From contig CANQYF010000024.1 in the NCBI GenBank assembly GCA_947628075.1, forward strand, positions 1 through 13,885: a DNA stretch of 13,885 nucleotides. Reading direction: 5' to 3'. This document shows, piece by piece, positions 1 to 8,311 of this stretch. The notes under the pieces were generated by a model. The model had not been told where the DNA came from, ran no database searches, and saw nothing but the letters and a program-made list of their open reading frames with translations. How positions within the stretch are numbered: position 1 is the stretch's first letter; the number at the start of each line of letters is the position of its first letter. Position numbers and translations under genes: made by a program. The DNA is from an uncultured Bacilli bacterium. GTDB lineage: Bacteria > Bacillota_I > Bacilli_A > RF39 > UBA660.

Positions 1-26
1 ACCCGTAAATGAAAGGAATGGTTTAA

Positions 27-1847
27 ATGAGTAAAATTATAGGTATAGATTTAGGAACAACTAATAGTTGTGTTGCTGTATTAGAAGGTGGCGAACCAAA
101 AGTTATTCCTAATAGTGAAGGTAATCGTACAACTCCATCAGTTGTAGCATTTAAAGGTGATGAAGAGTTAGTTGGTGAAACTGCCAAAAGACAAGCTGTC
201 ACTAATGTAAAAAATACGATTTCTTCTATTAAAAGAAAAATGGGAACTAGTGAAAAAGTTGAAGCAAATGATAAAAAATATACACCAGAAGAAATTAGTG
301 CTAAAATTTTAAGTAAACTTAAAGCGGATGCTGAAAGTTATTTAGGTGAAAAAGTAACAAAAGCGGTAATTACGGTACCTGCATACTTTAATGATGCTGA
401 ACGTCAAGCAACTAAAAATGCTGGTAAAATAGCTGGCTTAGAAGTTGAAAGAATTATAAATGAACCAACTGCGGCGGCTTTAGCATATGGGCTTGATAAA
501 CAAGATAAGTTACAAACTATTTTAGTATATGACTTAGGTGGTGGTACATTTGATGTATCAATTCTGGAACTTGGTGATGGTGTTTTTGAAGTTAAAGCAA
601 CAAGTGGTAATAATCGTCTTGGTGGTGATGACTTTGATGCTCGTATCAGTGATTATTTAGTTTCCGAATTCAAAAAAGAACATGGTGTTGATTTATCTAA
701 AGATAAAATGGCTATGCAAAGAATTAAAGATGCTTCTGAAAAAGCCAAAAAAGATTTATCTGGTATGACAACTGCTCAAATAAGTCTACCATTTATAGCG
801 CAAAGTGACGAAGGACCACTTCATATGGAAATGAGTTTATCAAAAGCTAAATTTGAAGATTTATGTCGTGACTTATTTGATTCAACCCTAGAACCAGTTC
901 GAAAAGCTTTAAAAGATGCTAAACTTTCTAGTAAAGATATCGATAAAGTAATATTAGTTGGTGGTTCAACTCGTATTCCATATATTCAAGAACTTGTTAA
1001 GAAAGAATTAGGACAAGAGCCAAATAAAGGTGTTAACCCTGATGAAGTAGTAGCTATGGGAGCAGCTATTCAAGGTGGCGTTTTAACTGGTGAAGTTGAT
1101 GATATTGTTCTTCTTGATGTAACACCACTTTCACTTGGAATCGAAACTCTTGGTAATGTTATGACTGTATTAATTCCTAGAAATACTACAATTCCTACAA
1201 GTAAGAGTCAAGTATTTAGTACTGCTGTTGATAATCAACCTGCCGTAGATATCCATGTATTACAAGGTGAAAGACCAATGGCAACTGATAATAAAACTTT
1301 AGGAAATTTCCAACTTACTAATTTACCTCCAGCAAAAAGAGGAGTTCCTCAAATTGAAGTTACATTTGATATTGATGCTAATGGTATAGTTAATGTTAAA
1401 GCTAAAGATTTAGGAACTGGCAAAGAACAATCAATAACTATAACATCAAGTACTAATCTTTCTGATGATGAAATAGAAAAGATGGTTAAAGAAGCTGAAG
1501 CTAATAAAGAAGCTGACGAAAAGAGAAAAGAAGAAGCAGAAGTTAGAAATAATGCTGATGCAATGATTTTCCAAACTGAAAAAGCTTTAGAAGATCTTGG
1601 TGATAAAGTTGATGCTAAAGATAAAGAAAAAGCTGAAGATTTAATAAAAGAATTAAAAAGTGCTTTAGAAGGTAAAGACACTGATAAAATAAAAGAGAAA
1701 ACAGAAGAACTTTCTAAAACAGCCATGGATTTAGCGGCTAAAGTATATCAAAATGTTAATCCAAATAATAATGAAGATGCTAATAATGAAAGTACTAATG
1801 CCAAATCTGATGATGGGGTAGAAGAAGCTAAATTTGAAGAAAAATAA
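27..1847 (+). CDS. dnaK: Molecular chaperone DnaK (Hsp70)
   Basis: Cytosolic ATP-dependent Hsp70 chaperone that works with DnaJ and GrpE to fold and rescue proteins. The 606-aa length is normal for Bacillota DnaK. The nucleotide-binding domain shows GIDLGTTNS near residues 6-14, DLGGGT at 169-174 and GGSTR at 312-316. The substrate-binding domain follows from about residue 380, then a Lys/Glu-rich helical lid and an Asn/Asp-rich tail ending EEAKFEEK. The start is set by AAAGGAA at 12-18, eight bases before the ATG. A hairpin lies just after the stop. pepF and then dnaJ follow on the same strand, so dnaJ is separated from dnaK by a peptidase gene. No CIRCE element is visible, but only 26 bases upstream are in view; hrcA and grpE may lie outside the window (inference). 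Confidence 0.99.
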   Translation: MSKIIGIDLGTTNSCVAVLEGGEPKVIPNSEGNRTTPSVVAFKGDEELVGETAKRQAVTNVKNTISSIKRKMGTSEKVEANDKKYTPEEISAKILSKLKADAESYLGEKVTKAVITVPAYFNDAERQATKNAGKIAGLEVERIINEPTAAALAYGLDKQDKLQTILVYDLGGGTFDVSILELGDGVFEVKATSGNNRLGGDDFDARISDYLVSEFKKEHGVDLSKDKMAMQRIKDASEKAKKDLSGMTTAQISLPFIAQSDEGPLHMEMSLSKAKFEDLCRDLFDSTLEPVRKALKDAKLSSKDIDKVILVGGSTRIPYIQELVKKELGQEPNKGVNPDEVVAMGAAIQGGVLTGEVDDIVLLDVTPLSLGIETLGNVMTVLIPRNTTIPTSKSQVFSTAVDNQPAVDIHVLQGERPMATDNKTLGNFQLTNLPPAKRGVPQIEVTFDIDANGIVNVKAKDLGTGKEQSITITSSTNLSDDEIEKMVKEAEANKEADEKRKEEAEVRNNADAMIFQTEKALEDLGDKVDAKDKEKAEDLIKELKSALEGKDTDKIKEKTEELSKTAMDLAAKVYQNVNPNNNEDANNESTNAKSDDGVEEAKFEEK

Positions 1848-1853
1848 AATATT

Positions 1854-1882
1854 AGGCTCTTTAAAAAAGAGCCTTACTTTTA
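1854..1882 (+). terminator. Hairpin after dnaK, probable partial terminator
   Basis: A perfect 9-bp stem AGGCTCTTT / AAAGAGCCT with a 3-base loop (1854-1862 with 1866-1874) lies seven bases after the dnaK stop and is followed by the weak T-tract TACTTTTAG. No promoter is visible between it and pepF at 1900. Read-through is therefore likely, and the hairpin may set a higher dnaK than pepF-dnaJ transcript level. The T-tract is poor, so full termination is doubtful. Confidence 0.65.
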
Positions 1883-1899
1883 GTTAAGAAAGGGTTTTT

Positions 1900-3693
1900 A
1901 TGGCAAAAAAGCGAGAAAAATTTGAAGATAAATATAAATGGAATGTAAAAGATCTATATGAAAGTGATGAAAGTGCTTATCAAGAAATAGAAGAATTAAC
2001 TCAAGAATTAAATAAATATAAAGATTATGAAGGCCATATTTTGGATAATAATCAAAATTTACTTCAATTATTAGACTTTGATGTAGAAATATCAAGAAGA
2101 TTAGAAAAATTATTTATCTATGCTCATATTAATAATGATGCTGATACATTAAATACTAAGTATCAAGAACTATTTGGTAAAGTTAAAAATGTTTATAATA
2201 AATATTTAGAAGTAACTGCCTATATAGTACCAGAACTTCTGCAAAAAGATGAAAGTCTAATTAAAATTTATATAAAAGAAAATAAAGATTTAGAAAAGTA
2301 TGCTCGACATTTAAAAGAGATATATAGAGCAAAAGAACATATTTTAAGTAGTGAAGTTGAAAAAGCACTTACAAGTTATAGCAAATTATTAGATATCCCA
2401 GAAGAAGTTTCTGGTGTTCTAACTGATAGTGATTTTAAATTTGATAATATTAAAGTTAAAGGTAAGGAAGTAGAACTTACTGAGAGTAATTATAGTGTTT
2501 ATATAAAGGATAATGATCGGGAAGTAAGAAAACAAGCATTTTATTCATTATTGAAAACATATGGTAATTTTAAAAATACTTTAGCTTATCTATTAAGAGG
2601 TGAAGTGGAAAAGAATGTTGCAACTGCTAAATTAAGAAATTATTCTAGTAGCTTAGCATCCTCTTTATTTCATAATGAAATAGATGAGAAGGTATATAGA
2701 AATTTAATTACTTCAGTTCATCATAATTTGCCATCATTATATAAATATTGGGATTTAAAAAAGAAAATATTAAATTTAGAAGATTTTCATTTATATGATA
2801 CCTATGCTCTTACCAGTAAAGATGATGATAAGCAAAATTATACTTTTGAGATGGCAAAAGATTTAGTCTTAAAAGTAGTAAGCCCTTTAGGAGAAAAGTA
2901 TGTTAAAGATTTAGAAAATGCTTTTAATTCTGGTTGGATAGATTCATGCAATAATGAAGGAAAACGAGGAGGGGCATATTGTACAGCTTGTTATGATGTT
3001 CATCCTTATGTATTATTAAGTTTTGAAGGTAAGCTTAATGATGTTTCGACCCTTGCTCATGAACTTGGACACGCTATGCATTATTATTATGCTTGTCAAA
3101 ATCAAGAATATCAAGATTATGGTTATAGCATTTTTGTTGCCGAAGTTGCCAGTCAAGTAAATGAAATTTTATTATGTCGTTATTTGTTAGATAATACTAA
3201 TAATAATCAAGAAAAAATGAAGATAATTGATGATTTATTACAAAAATATAAAGCCTCTATATTTAGACAAACCATGTTTGCAGAATTTGAATTATATCTT
3301 CATGAATTTACAGAAAAAGGGGGCGTCCTTACCCATCAAAATATGTGTGATAAATATTATGAATTAAATAAATTATATTTTGGGGATAAGGTTATAGTTG
3401 ATGAAGAAATAAAATATGAATGGGAAAGAATACCACATTTTTATATGAATTTTTATGTTTATCAATATGCAACAGGTTTTGCTGCCGCCATCTATTTAGC
3501 TAATAAAATTTATGATGGTGATGAAAAAACAAGAGAAAATTATTTAGAATTTTTAAAATTAGGTTGTACCAAGAATCCAATTGATTCCTTAAAAGTTGCT
3601 GGAGTTAATATGACTAAAACTGAAGTCTTTGATACTGCAATAAAATTTATGGATGAATTAATTCAAGAATACAATGTTTTATTAGGAAGGTGA
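1900..3693 (+). CDS. pepF: Oligoendopeptidase F (M3 family metallopeptidase)
   Basis: Cytosolic zinc endopeptidase that cleaves short peptides, known in the PepF/M3B family for peptide turnover. The 597-aa length matches the family. The zinc site is HELGH at residues 387-391. The third ligand is most likely Glu415 in AEVAS, 28 residues after His387, the usual M3 spacing. The C-terminal stretch with YEWERIPHFY and YQYATG is also typical. The start is chosen from AAGAAAGGG at 1887-1894 before the ATG. The gene stops only 4 bases before dnaJ, and the dnaJ Shine-Dalgarno lies in its last codons, so the two genes are almost certainly co-transcribed. The position between dnaK and dnaJ links peptide degradation with chaperone output (inference). 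Confidence 0.95.
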   Translation: MAKKREKFEDKYKWNVKDLYESDESAYQEIEELTQELNKYKDYEGHILDNNQNLLQLLDFDVEISRRLEKLFIYAHINNDADTLNTKYQELFGKVKNVYNKYLEVTAYIVPELLQKDESLIKIYIKENKDLEKYARHLKEIYRAKEHILSSEVEKALTSYSKLLDIPEEVSGVLTDSDFKFDNIKVKGKEVELTESNYSVYIKDNDREVRKQAFYSLLKTYGNFKNTLAYLLRGEVEKNVATAKLRNYSSSLASSLFHNEIDEKVYRNLITSVHHNLPSLYKYWDLKKKILNLEDFHLYDTYALTSKDDDKQNYTFEMAKDLVLKVVSPLGEKYVKDLENAFNSGWIDSCNNEGKRGGAYCTACYDVHPYVLLSFEGKLNDVSTLAHELGHAMHYYYACQNQEYQDYGYSIFVAEVASQVNEILLCRYLLDNTNNNQEKMKIIDDLLQKYKASIFRQTMFAEFELYLHEFTEKGGVLTHQNMCDKYYELNKLYFGDKVIVDEEIKYEWERIPHFYMNFYVYQYATGFAAAIYLANKIYDGDEKTRENYLEFLKLGCTKNPIDSLKVAGVNMTKTEVFDTAIKFMDELIQEYNVLLGR

Positions 3694-3697
3694 TTCT

Positions 3698-4825
3698 ATG
3701 AATAAAAAAGATTATTATGAAATATTAGGAGTATCAAAAAACGCTACTGATGAAGAAATAAAAAGAGCGTTTCGAGTTTTAGCTAAAAAATATCATCCTG
3801 ATGTTAATAAAGAAGCTGGAGCAGCTGAAAAATTTAAAGAAATTGGTGAAGCTTATCAAGTGCTATCTGATAAAAATAAAAGAGCTCAATATGATCAATA
3901 TGGCCATGCTGCATTTGACAATAATGGTGGAGCAGGTGGCTTTGATATGGGTGATATTGATTTAGATGATATTCTTTCTAACATTTTTGGCGGTGGCTTT
4001 GGTGGCTTTGGTAGTGCTTTTTCGGGCTTTGGGGAAAGCCGTAGTAGAAGTAAAAATCGTCCGCAACGAGGTAATGATTCTTTAATAAAAATTAAACTTT
4101 CTTTTAATGAAGCCGTTAATGGATGTAAAAAAGATATTAAAATTAATGTGACAGAAGCTTGTGATAAATGTCATGGCAGTGGTGGCTTTGGTGAGAATAC
4201 ATGTTCTGTCTGTGGTGGTATTGGTGTTGTAAGAGAAGAGACTAGAAGTATTTTTGGCATCGTGCAAACACAAAAGACATGTTCTAATTGTAATGGGACC
4301 GGTAAAACATATAGAGAAATATGTGATGAATGTCATGGTAATGGTCAAGTAAGAAAAAATAAAACTTTAACAGTAACTATTCCTGCTGGTATTGACACTG
4401 GTAATCAATTACGTCTTTCTGGAAAAGGAGATGCTGGCGTAAATGGCGGGCCAAATGGGGATATTTATTTAGAATTTGAAGTTGAGGAGCATAAATATTT
4501 TGAAAGACAAGGCGATGATATTTATCTAGAAGTTCCTATTACAATAACTGATGCTATTTTAGGTTGTAAAAAAGAAATACCTACTTTGACCGGAAATGGT
4601 TATATTGAGATAAAACCAGGTACACAAAATTATACAAAGCTTAAATTAAAAGGAAAGGGAATTAAAGGGTTAAACAGTCGTTTTCCTGGAGATATGTATG
4701 TAGTTATCAATGTTATTATTCCAACTAAACTTTCCAAAAAGCAAAAAGATTTATTAAGTGAATTAAGAGATACAGATTTAGAAAGTGAGCCTGAATTTAA
4801 AGATTTTAAAAAATCATTGGATTAA
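3698..4825 (+). CDS. dnaJ: Type I co-chaperone DnaJ (Hsp40)
   Basis: Stimulates the DnaK ATPase and delivers unfolded clients to it. The 375-aa protein has all the class I parts in order: J domain 1-70 with the HPD motif at 33-35, a Gly/Phe-rich linker at about 76-117, a zinc domain with four CxxCxGxG repeats starting at Cys155, Cys169, Cys195 and Cys209, and the C-terminal beta domains. All eight zinc cysteines are present, so the protein looks fully functional. The start at 3698 is preceded by AGGAAGG at 3684-3690, which overlaps the end of pepF, so translation is probably coupled. No separate promoter is visible, so expression likely comes from the dnaK transcript. Confidence 0.98.
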   Translation: MNKKDYYEILGVSKNATDEEIKRAFRVLAKKYHPDVNKEAGAAEKFKEIGEAYQVLSDKNKRAQYDQYGHAAFDNNGGAGGFDMGDIDLDDILSNIFGGGFGGFGSAFSGFGESRSRSKNRPQRGNDSLIKIKLSFNEAVNGCKKDIKINVTEACDKCHGSGGFGENTCSVCGGIGVVREETRSIFGIVQTQKTCSNCNGTGKTYREICDECHGNGQVRKNKTLTVTIPAGIDTGNQLRLSGKGDAGVNGGPNGDIYLEFEVEEHKYFERQGDDIYLEVPITITDAILGCKKEIPTLTGNGYIEIKPGTQNYTKLKLKGKGIKGLNSRFPGDMYVVINVIIPTKLSKKQKDLLSELRDTDLESEPEFKDFKKSLD

Positions 4826-4858
4826 AAGAATTAATTGCCCAAAATTACTAGGTTAAAA

Positions 4859-4887
4859 TTGACATTATTTTGGTAATTTAATATAAT
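4859..4887 (+). promoter_or_regulatory. Consensus sigma-A promoter of the surface protein gene
   Basis: TTGACA at 4859-4864 and TATAAT at 4882-4887 are separated by exactly 17 bases. Both hexamers match the vegetative consensus fully. The predicted start of transcription is near 4894, giving a leader of about 14 bases. This is the best promoter in the window and separates the surface protein gene from the chaperone unit. Confidence 0.88.
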
Positions 4888-4907
4888 GATAATGTAAGGT
4901 GATGCTA

Positions 4908-6167
4908 ATGAAACAACCTATACTAGTAAAATTAAAAATGAAATCAATTTATAAAAACTTCTTAGTATTTTTAGGCTTTTTAATTCTTTTATTAGGTTTC
5001 ATGGGAATATCTTATATGTTTTATGATAAGATGGTTGAGTTAGATAGCGATATTGAAGTAAATGGCGCCTTATCAATTAATTATGTAGATGGTAAAAAAT
5101 TTAATATTAAAACGGGCGAACATAAAATAATTAAATTTAGTGTTTCTAATGCCAGTGATAAAGTAAATTATTATAATATAGGATTTAATAAAGTTAGAGG
5201 TAATGGTACCTATAAAATTATCTATAATGATATAGTAATTATGGAAGGAAAACTTAGTACCATAGATGAACTTACTACTGATTATATAAGTATTGATTCA
5301 AATGAAACTAAAATTTATACTCTAGAGATTCAGAATACTAATGAAGCTGATTTAAAAGGGGCTTTAAATATTCGCAATCAAAATGGTAAAATAATAACTT
5401 TTGCTGATATTATTTTAAAAAATACCCTTCCAAGTGAAACATCCCTAACTAAGGTTGGTGTTGAGGCTGCAACAGAAGATGAAGGATTAATTAAAAGTAG
5501 TGATGATAGTGGGGTTTCCTATTATTATCGAGGCAATGTAGAAAATAATTATGTTTCCTTTGGAGGATTTATGTGGCGAATCATTCGAATTAATGGTGAT
5601 GGAACCGTTAGAATAGTTTTAGATGACGTTGCCGAAACATTAGCTACTTACTATAATAGTGATAATCAAAACTTTGATTATGAATTATCAAATATAGGTA
5701 GTTTTTTAGATAATTGGTTAGAAGAAAATTTAAAAAATTATACAATGTATATTGCTAATTCCAAATTTTGTAATGACATAAGTAAGGATACTGATGGAAC
5801 GATGTTATCTTATACTAGAGTTATAACTAATAAAATACCAACATTGAATTGTTTAGGAAATTCCTATAGTAATAGTATTGGTCTAATGACAATTGATGAA
5901 GTTTTACTAGCGGGAGCTACTCCAACTAGTAGTAATGATAAATTTTATCTTTATAAGAAAGATATTACCACTCCTTGGTATACAATGACCGGAGCTAAAG
6001 GAAATGATAACTCTTTAAATTTGTTTATGGTAAATACTAATGGAGAATTGAAAACCGATTTAGCTGGTGATTTATATCGGAATGTAAGACCAGTTATTAA
6101 TCTAATTAAGAATATCGATATGATTGGTGATGGAACTATAAATAACCCTTATACTTTAGCAAATTAG
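4908..6167 (+). CDS. Membrane-anchored surface protein with DUF6273-like C-terminal domain
   Basis: A 419-aa protein with a basic N-terminus and one hydrophobic segment at about residues 18-39 and no clear signal cleavage site, so it is probably anchored with the C-terminus outside. Residues 45-185 look like an all-beta, Ig-like stalk. The C-terminal half has FGGFMWR at 218-224, a WL-containing helix-like segment, a GLMTIDEVLLAG segment and a closing VRPVINL at 393-399. This order resembles the DUF6273 and C-type-lectin-like surface domains common in gut Bacillota (recalled pattern, not searched). There is no LPXTG motif. The start is the ATG at 4908, because the upstream in-frame GTG at 4899 lies inside the Shine-Dalgarno AAGGTGAT (4896-4903). 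A ligand-binding or adhesion role is inference. Confidence 0.72.
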   Translation: MKQPILVKLKMKSIYKNFLVFLGFLILLLGFMGISYMFYDKMVELDSDIEVNGALSINYVDGKKFNIKTGEHKIIKFSVSNASDKVNYYNIGFNKVRGNGTYKIIYNDIVIMEGKLSTIDELTTDYISIDSNETKIYTLEIQNTNEADLKGALNIRNQNGKIITFADIILKNTLPSETSLTKVGVEAATEDEGLIKSSDDSGVSYYYRGNVENNYVSFGGFMWRIIRINGDGTVRIVLDDVAETLATYYNSDNQNFDYELSNIGSFLDNWLEENLKNYTMYIANSKFCNDISKDTDGTMLSYTRVITNKIPTLNCLGNSYSNSIGLMTIDEVLLAGATPTSSNDKFYLYKKDITTPWYTMTGAKGNDNSLNLFMVNTNGELKTDLAGDLYRNVRPVINLIKNIDMIGDGTINNPYTLAN

Positions 6168-6172
6168 AGTTA

Positions 6173-6201
6173 TTGCATAATCATTAAACATGTGTTATAA
6201 T
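6173..6201 (+). promoter_or_regulatory. Extended -10 promoter upstream of the acidic membrane protein
   Basis: TTGCAT at 6173-6178, a 17-base spacer and TGTTATAAT (TATAAT 6196-6201 with the extended TG at 6193-6194) form a strong sigma-A promoter directed at the gene starting at 6296. A LexA-like half-matched palindrome, TAAACATGTGTTAT (6185-6198), sits across the spacer and the -10. A second, weaker extended -10 (TGTTAAAAT, 6268-6276) lies closer to the gene. Confidence 0.65.
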
Positions 6202-6254
6202 AAGTGTCAATATTTGTGAAAATATATGTAAAGCAAATATAAGACACTTATTTT
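6199..6254 (+). terminator. Long interrupted stem-loop followed by T4
   Basis: AATAAGTGTC (6199-6208) pairs perfectly with GACACTTATT (6243-6252). After a small internal loop, ATATTTG (6210-6216) pairs with CAAATAT (6234-6240), giving 17 base pairs in total and ending in TTTT. It can terminate the surface protein transcript. It overlaps the -10 of the promoter at 6173-6201, so transcripts from that promoter start inside the 5' arm and cannot form the whole outer stem. A purely regulatory role is also possible. Confidence 0.5.
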
Positions 6255-6295
6255 AGTTTACATATAGTGTTAAAATAAAAATATGGTGATAAAAG

Positions 6296-6889
6296 ATGAA
6301 TTTTATAAGAGATATTTATAAATTTATAAGTTATTTAACTTTTGTTGATTTAATATTTTTTGCAGCAATAATTGTATTATTAATTTTAATTGTTACTCTA
6401 ATTTATTTTATTAAAATAAATAGTGATAATTATGAAAATATTAGTAGCAATAAAGATTTAGAATCAAAAGAGGAATCTAAAAAAGAAAAAGTTGATATGA
6501 TTATGAAGAATTTAGAATTAGAAGAAAGCAATGATGAAAAGGAAATAGAAGAATATAATGACGAAGAAGGAGAGCTTTTAGATTTAGAAAGTTTAACCAA
6601 AAAATTACAAGACGAAAAAGATGAGCAAGTTAATATTTCTAAATATGAAAAAGATCAAGAAGAAAAAGCAATTATTAGTTATGATGAATTATTACAAAAG
6701 CATAATAAATATGCTTTAAATTATGAAAAAGAAGAAGTATTAGATGATTTAATAGTTAAAAAGGTTAATCTTAATGATCTAGTCAATACGGAAGAAAAAG
6801 ATGATAGCTTAGATGTTAGAGTAATAAGTTATCAAAAAGAAGAAGCATTTTTAAGTGCGTTAAAGGAATTAAACAAGTTATTAAATTAA
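6296..6889 (+). CDS. Unrecognised single-pass membrane protein with acidic cytoplasmic-type tail
   Basis: I do not recognise this 197-aa protein. One strong hydrophobic segment runs from about residue 19 to 39. The rest, about 155 residues, is extremely rich in Glu, Asp and Lys, with predicted helix or coiled-coil character (many EEK, DEKDE and KEE runs) and no cysteines. The final 30 residues (VRVISYQKEEAFLSALKELNK) look more ordered and could be a short conserved binding element. The start ATG 6296 follows GGTGAT at 6285-6290. The stop lies 12 bases before the mtaB start, and the mtaB Shine-Dalgarno begins at the stop codon, so the two are co-transcribed. A scaffold or division-like role would be a guess only. 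Confidence 0.75.
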   Translation: MNFIRDIYKFISYLTFVDLIFFAAIIVLLILIVTLIYFIKINSDNYENISSNKDLESKEESKKEKVDMIMKNLELEESNDEKEIEEYNDEEGELLDLESLTKKLQDEKDEQVNISKYEKDQEEKAIISYDELLQKHNKYALNYEKEEVLDDLIVKKVNLNDLVNTEEKDDSLDVRVISYQKEEAFLSALKELNKLLN

Positions 6890-6901
6890 AAGGTGGGTTT
6901 T

Positions 6902-8164
6902 ATGAAATTTTATATTGAAACATTTGGATGTAAAGTAAACTCTTATGAATCAAATTATGTAAAACAGTCACTCATAAAAAGTGGCTTTCTTTTTACTGAA
7001 GATTTAGCTAGAGCTAATATTGTTATTATTAATACTTGTACGGTTACAAATACGGCAGATGCTAAATGTCGGAAATTTGTAAGAAAAGTAAAACGAGAAA
7101 ATAAAGATATAATATTAGTCGTTATGGGTTGTAGTGTACAAAATAATTATGATGAATATAGAAAAATGGATATTGATATTCTTATTGGTAATAAAAATAA
7201 GTCAGAAATTGCAAATTTAATAAAACAATATCTACAAGATCATCAAAAATATACATTTATTGAAAAAAATCGCGATTTAAGTTTTGAAGAGATGACAATT
7301 ACTGATTTTGATCATACTAGGGCTTTTATAAAAATTCAGGACGGATGTGACAATTTTTGCTCTTATTGCATTATTCCTTATGTAAGAGGAAAATGTCGAA
7401 GTAAAAATTTTGAAGAAATAATTGAGGAAGCTAAGTTATTGGTTAAAAATAATCATCATGAAATTGTATTAACGGGTATTCATACGGGATCTTATAAAGA
7501 TAGAGAATATGATTTGGTTGATGTTATTAATGAATTAAGTAAAATCGATGGTTTAGAAAGAATAAGATTATCTAGTGTTGAAGTTACTGAACTTAATGAT
7601 AAATTTTTAAAGATGCTAAAAGAGAATTCTAAATTTTGTAATCATCTTCATATACCATTGCAAGCAGGTAGCGATGAAATTTTAAAAAAGATGAATCGCA
7701 AATATGATTTAAACTATTATTTTCAAAAAATCCATCAAATTCGCCAAATCCGTCCCGATATTTCAATAACAACGGATATTATTGTAGGTTTTCCAGGAGA
7801 AACTAACGAAATGTTTGAAAAGACTTATGAAAATGCTTTGAAATTAAAGTTTAGTAAAATTCATGTTTTTCCATATTCTAAACGAAATGGTACAGTAGCC
7901 AGTAAAATGTCAGAGGTTACCAGCCACGAAAAAACTAATCGTGTTCATAAATTATTAAATTTATCACAAATATTAGAAAAAGAATATGAAAATCAATTTC
8001 TAGGAAAAAATTTAGACGTTTTAATAGAGGAAGTTAAAGATAACGTTAGTATCGGGCATAGTTCTAATTATATTTTAGTAAAAATTAATAAAAAATTAGA
8101 AAAAGGCAATATCTATAGTATTAAATATCAAATGGATAATAATGAAGAAAAAGTTGCTCAATAA
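6902..8164 (+). CDS. mtaB: tRNA t6A37 methylthiotransferase MtaB
   Basis: Radical-SAM enzyme that adds a methylthio group to N6-threonylcarbamoyladenosine at position 37 of ANN-decoding tRNAs, forming ms2t6A. The 420-aa protein has the three layers of the family. The N-terminal MTTase domain has Cys10, Cys46 and Cys77 for the auxiliary iron-sulfur cluster. The radical-SAM core has CxxxCxxC at Cys149, Cys153 and Cys156 (DGCDNFCSYCIIPYVRG). A C-terminal TRAM-like region begins near residue 360. The GCKVN motif near residue 9 and overall length favour MtaB over MiaB or RimO. The true start is the ATG at 6902, after AAAAGGTGGG at 6888-6897; the GTG at 6893 is within that ribosome site. The gene shares a transcript with the acidic membrane protein upstream. 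Confidence 0.93.
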   Translation: MKFYIETFGCKVNSYESNYVKQSLIKSGFLFTEDLARANIVIINTCTVTNTADAKCRKFVRKVKRENKDIILVVMGCSVQNNYDEYRKMDIDILIGNKNKSEIANLIKQYLQDHQKYTFIEKNRDLSFEEMTITDFDHTRAFIKIQDGCDNFCSYCIIPYVRGKCRSKNFEEIIEEAKLLVKNNHHEIVLTGIHTGSYKDREYDLVDVINELSKIDGLERIRLSSVEVTELNDKFLKMLKENSKFCNHLHIPLQAGSDEILKKMNRKYDLNYYFQKIHQIRQIRPDISITTDIIVGFPGETNEMFEKTYENALKLKFSKIHVFPYSKRNGTVASKMSEVTSHEKTNRVHKLLNLSQILEKEYENQFLGKNLDVLIEEVKDNVSIGHSSNYILVKINKKLEKGNIYSIKYQMDNNEEKVAQ

Positions 8165-8257
8165 TTAGCATCTTTTTTGATTTAAAATAAGAAATAATTT
8201 TTTTACTATTTTAGGACTAATTATTATAAGAATATAATGAATAATAAAGGAAAATAT

Positions 8258-8266
8258 GATATAATA
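8258..8266 (+). promoter_or_regulatory. Extended -10 element before the VbhA-like gene
   Basis: TGATATAAT (TATAAT at 8261-8266, TG at 8258-8259) is a good extended -10. The matching -35 position (8238-8243, ATGAAT) is poor. Another TATAAT lies at 8234-8239. The predicted start is near 8273, about 40 bases before the gene. The 147 bases between mtaB and this gene hold no other clear signal beyond T-rich stretches. Confidence 0.5.
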
Positions 8267-8311
8267 TTTATGTTAAATAATCATTAGAATCATTGAAAGA
8301 GAGTGATTTGT

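Noticed and set aside
1..26. CIRCE heat-shock operator before dnaK, or the end of an upstream gene
   Set aside because: No TTAGCACTC-N9-GAGTGCTAA is present and the stretch is too short to assign an upstream reading frame; TAA at 6-8 and TGA at 10-12 are both possible stops.
1349..1726. 125-aa minus-strand ORF inside dnaK
   Set aside because: It is the antisense shadow of the Lys/Glu-rich DnaK C-terminus, rich in Ser and Leu, with no ribosome site.
4082..4348. 88-aa minus-strand ORF inside dnaJ
   Set aside because: Antisense of the zinc-finger repeats; low-complexity Thr-rich product and no start signal.
4839..4873. Inverted repeat CCAAAAT / ATTTTGG around the -35 of the surface protein promoter
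   Set aside because: Only 7 bp with a 21-base loop in AT-rich DNA; could be an operator but chance is as likely.
4908..6167. Target protein of a diversity-generating retroelement
   Set aside because: No reverse transcriptase, template repeat or adenine-biased variable repeat is seen in the window.
8153..8180. Possible terminator after mtaB (TGCT / AGCA then T6)
   Set aside because: Stem of only 4 bp with an 8-base loop; too weak to call.
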